From NCBI GenBank assembly GCA_945947925.1, contig CAMEZU010000093.1, positions 1 to 7,210 on the forward strand: DNA of 7,210 nucleotides, read 5' to 3'. Of the stretch, positions 5,813-7,210 are shown in pieces. Within the stretch, counting starts at the first letter, position 1; each line of letters opens with the position of its first letter. This DNA is from an uncultured Verrucomicrobiota bacterium (GTDB taxonomy: Bacteria; Verrucomicrobiota; Kiritimatiellia; RFP12; UBA1067). The position numbers and the translations under genes are program-made. The notes below the pieces were generated by a model that worked only from the letters and a program-made list of their open reading frames with translations, did no database searches and was not told where the DNA came from.

Positions 5813-6487
5813 TCACTTGCCGGCGCGCTTCTGCTGCGCCGCGAGACGCTTCGCCTCGTCGTCGATCACCTTCTGGACCTTCTTCGAGACGACAACCTCG
5901 CACTTCCCCTTCTCGAAAAGCGGCTTCAGTTCCTCGATGAATCCGCCGAACGAGACATCCTCCGGCGTGGGAAGAATCGTCCCCAGCACCTTCTTGCCGC
6001 CCGGCGCCAGCACCGCCACGGCGGGAAGCGTCGGACTGCGCGTGTCGCCGTTGATGCGGGTCACGGCCGCCTTTTCGGACGCCTTCACCGCGTCGAAGTC
6101 GGGCTTCGGAACCGCGTCCTTCGCCGACCGGCCGCGCGAACGACGCTCCTCCTTCTGGGGCACGCCGACGTGATAGTAGACGCAGTTGTCCTTCACGAAC
6201 TCCTTGAAGGCCGGATTGCCGACCGTCATCATCCTGACCTTCGAGCTGGCCTTGTCGCCCTTGAGCTCAAGAAACGCCACGATCGGCTGTCCGCACCCTT
6301 CCGAAACGGCGGCCGCCTTCTCCCACAGGATGTACTCCGCGTCCTTTTTCGGCTTGCGCTTCGGCGCAGCCGGCGCCTCCGCGGGCGCCGGTGTCGCGGC
6401 GGGAGCCTCCGCCGCCAGGGCGTCGCCAGCCGTCAGGACCGCCAGCACGGCGCCGGCGAGCACGGTTGCAAATTCTCTCTTCGTCAT
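5813..6487 (-). CDS. Exported thioredoxin-fold protein lacking the CXXC site
   Basis: Predicted 224-residue secreted protein. The frame is open up to 6589, but the ATG at 6487 is chosen because AGGAGG (6499-6494) lies 6 bases before it and it opens directly onto a signal peptide. The peptide has T-K-R-E, a hydrophobic core at 6-20 and A-L-A-A near 23-26. An ATG at 6493 abuts the AGGAGG and would add only two residues. After an Ala/Pro-rich linker (27-48), the order fits a thioredoxin_7-like fold: strand I-V-A-F-L-E-L (69-75), a helix ending N-P-A-F-K-E-F-V-K-D-N (91-101), strand V-Y-Y-H-V-G-V, a charged insert (110-145), then P-T-L-P-A-V-A-V-L-A-P-G-G-K (152-165) carrying the likely cis-Pro 155. 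The expected CXXC is replaced by D-K-A-S-S-K (78-83), and the only cysteines are 65, 102 and 196. Dithiol oxidoreductase activity is therefore unlikely; a structural or chaperone role is inference. Gene gspG follows after 22 bases. Confidence 0.82.
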   Translation of the reverse strand: MTKREFATVLAGAVLAVLTAGDALAAEAPAATPAPAEAPAAPKRKPKKDAEYILWEKAAAVSEGCGQPIVAFLELKGDKASSKVRMMTVGNPAFKEFVKDNCVYYHVGVPQKEERRSRGRSAKDAVPKPDFDAVKASEKAAVTRINGDTRSPTLPAVAVLAPGGKKVLGTILPTPEDVSFGGFIEELKPLFEKGKCEVVVSKKVQKVIDDEAKRLAAQQKRAGK

Positions 6488-6493
6488 CTTCAT

Positions 6494-6499
6494 CCTCCT
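6494..6499 (-). promoter_or_regulatory. Shine-Dalgarno deciding the thioredoxin-like start
   Basis: AGGAGG read on the minus strand, six bases before ATG 6487 and directly abutting ATG 6493. It argues against the upstream starts of the same open frame (up to 6589), which would put about 34 Arg-rich residues before the signal peptide. Confidence 0.85.
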
Positions 6500-6536
6500 C
6501 ATTTCACGCACCGGCCGCCGTCGGATGACAGCGGCA

Positions 6537-7210
6537 TCACTTCTTTTCGGACGTTTCCGCTCCGGACAGGAACGCCGTCGCGTCGGCAATGGCCCGGTCC
6601 GTCAGCGCCGACAGGCACCAGTTCTGGATGTAATCCGCCTGCACGGTTTCCGCGCTGAGCGGACTGAAGATCGGCACGAGGCCGACCGACCAGGCCACGT
6701 ACTCCTGCTCGTAGTCGTGGCTGAACACGACGCGGCCCGAGGCCGTCTCCGTGATTTTGAGCCGGGCGGACCACGCGGCCGACGTCCGATCGGCCAGGAA
6801 CGCCGTGAAGAGCATCGAGGCGAACTCCGCCGTCCGGTCGCCGTCCGTCACCGCCGGGCCCGAGAAATGGACCTCGACGACGTGCGCAGCATTCGTCACG
6901 GAGACGACGTAGTCCGCCTTCTCGAGGAGGTCGCGCGCCTTCTCCACGTAGTAGCCCGTCATGTTCTCCCGCTGCGGCACGTAGGTCGTCGTGGAGACCG
7001 TCTGGGGATAGTCCCAGCCGCGATGGTAGTGGCCGTGGTGGTAATAGCCCGTCGACTGCCAGACCGTCGAGTAGCTGGATACCGGCACATAGGTGGTGAT
7101 CTGCGCCTCGCAGCCCGCGAGCGCCACGGTCGGCGCGCCCTTCGGCGCGCCCGTCAGCTGCACGGCGGGATACTCGCTCTGGGATACCGTCAGGCATCCG
7201 CCCAGCGCCA
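6537..7210 (-). CDS. Putative lipoprotein of unknown family, 5' end outside window
   Basis: I do not recognise the family. The frame is open from the stop at 6537 to the window edge, giving 223 visible residues. A GTG at 7163 could be taken as the start, but the frame continues upstream through A-L-G-G-C (7208-7194). This is a good lipobox, so the signal peptide start lies beyond 7210 and the protein is probably anchored by lipidation of that Cys. Numbering from the first visible residue, a Tyr/His-rich patch with Y-Y-H-H-G-H-Y-H-R-G-W lies at about 55-65. A mixed alpha/beta region follows at about 83-215, including a helix with A-R-D-L-L-E-K and alternating strands such as V-V-E-V-H-F. A second lipobox-like A-L-A-G-C (29-33) lacks a hydrophobic segment before it and probably sits in a strand. 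It is the first visible gene of the unit, 49 bases before the thioredoxin-like gene. Coding is confident; function is unknown. Confidence 0.8.
   Translation of the reverse strand, partial: ALGGCLTVSQSEYPAVQLTGAPKGAPTVALAGCEAQITTYVPVSSYSTVWQSTGYYHHGHYHRGWDYPQTVSTTTYVPQRENMTGYYVEKARDLLEKADYVVSVTNAAHVVEVHFSGPAVTDGDRTAEFASMLFTAFLADRTSAAWSARLKITETASGRVVFSHDYEQEYVAWSVGLVPIFSPLSAETVQADYIQNWCLSALTDRAIADATAFLSGAETSEKK

Larger units (their letters stand above)
1042..7210 (-). other. Probable T2SS pseudopilin operon ending in rluD
   Basis: Eight same-strand genes run without a gap above 49 bases; four of the seven junctions are overlaps or a 4-base gap. No terminator-like hairpin with a T-tract is visible between them. 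The promoter would lie upstream of the window. Platform, ATPase, secretin and prepilin peptidase genes are not in the visible part. Confidence 0.75.

Noticed and set aside
6500..6589. N-terminal extension of the thioredoxin-like protein up to 6589
   Set aside because: The extension is Arg-rich, overlaps the preceding gene, and would bury the signal peptide; the Shine-Dalgarno sits before 6487.

Overview
The window is GC-rich and every supported gene lies on the minus strand, so transcription runs from position 7210 towards position 1. It holds nine genes. Its centre is a complete set of five type II secretion (T2SS) pseudopilins in the canonical order G-H-I-J-K. The T2SS and two lipoproteins point to a diderm bacterium. 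The prepilin signatures of the R-R-A-F-T-L-I-E-L-L kind, together with Tyr/His/Pro-rich lipoproteins, are reminiscent of the PVC group (Kiritimatiellota, Lentisphaerota, Verrucomicrobiota). That taxonomic guess is inference, and no marker in the window fixes it.

Layout in transcription order: (1) 7210-6537, an unrecognised lipoprotein whose 5' end lies outside the window; (2) 6487-5813, an exported thioredoxin-fold protein without a CXXC site; (3) 5790-5362, gspG, the major pseudopilin; (4) 5338-4493, an enlarged acidic gspH; (5) 4493-4047, gspI; (6) 4050-3223, gspJ; (7) 3226-1949, gspK; (8) 1944-1042, an RluD-type 23S rRNA pseudouridine synthase; (9) after a 165-base gap, 876-82, a low-complexity lipoprotein with a His-rich block and a Pro/Arg/Ser tail. 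Positions 1-81 hold no gene.

Genes 1-8 look like one transcription unit. Gaps are 49, 22 and 23 bases upstream of gspH. From there the joins are TGATG (H/I), GTGA (I/J), ATGA (J/K) and a 4-base gap (K/rluD). The Shine-Dalgarno of each gene from gspI to rluD is embedded in the last codons of the preceding gene. GspG would polymerise into the periplasmic pseudopilus. GspK, I, J and H would form its tip and initiation complex, driven by an inner-membrane platform, ATPase and secretin that are not in this window. The two upstream exported proteins could be envelope partners of the system or passengers; the sequence does not decide.

Several automatically chosen starts would be wrong. GspI, gspJ, gspK and the thioredoxin-like gene sit inside much longer open frames, and their starts are fixed here by prepilin leaders, a signal peptide and Shine-Dalgarno sites. 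The first lipoprotein extends past the window edge, beyond its apparent GTG start. I did not find a clearly new biological system. The noteworthy points are the CXXC-less thioredoxin-like protein next to gspG, the acidic enlargement of the minor pseudopilins, Ala at the -1 processing site of two of five pseudopilins, and the two Tyr/His-rich lipoproteins flanking the operon.
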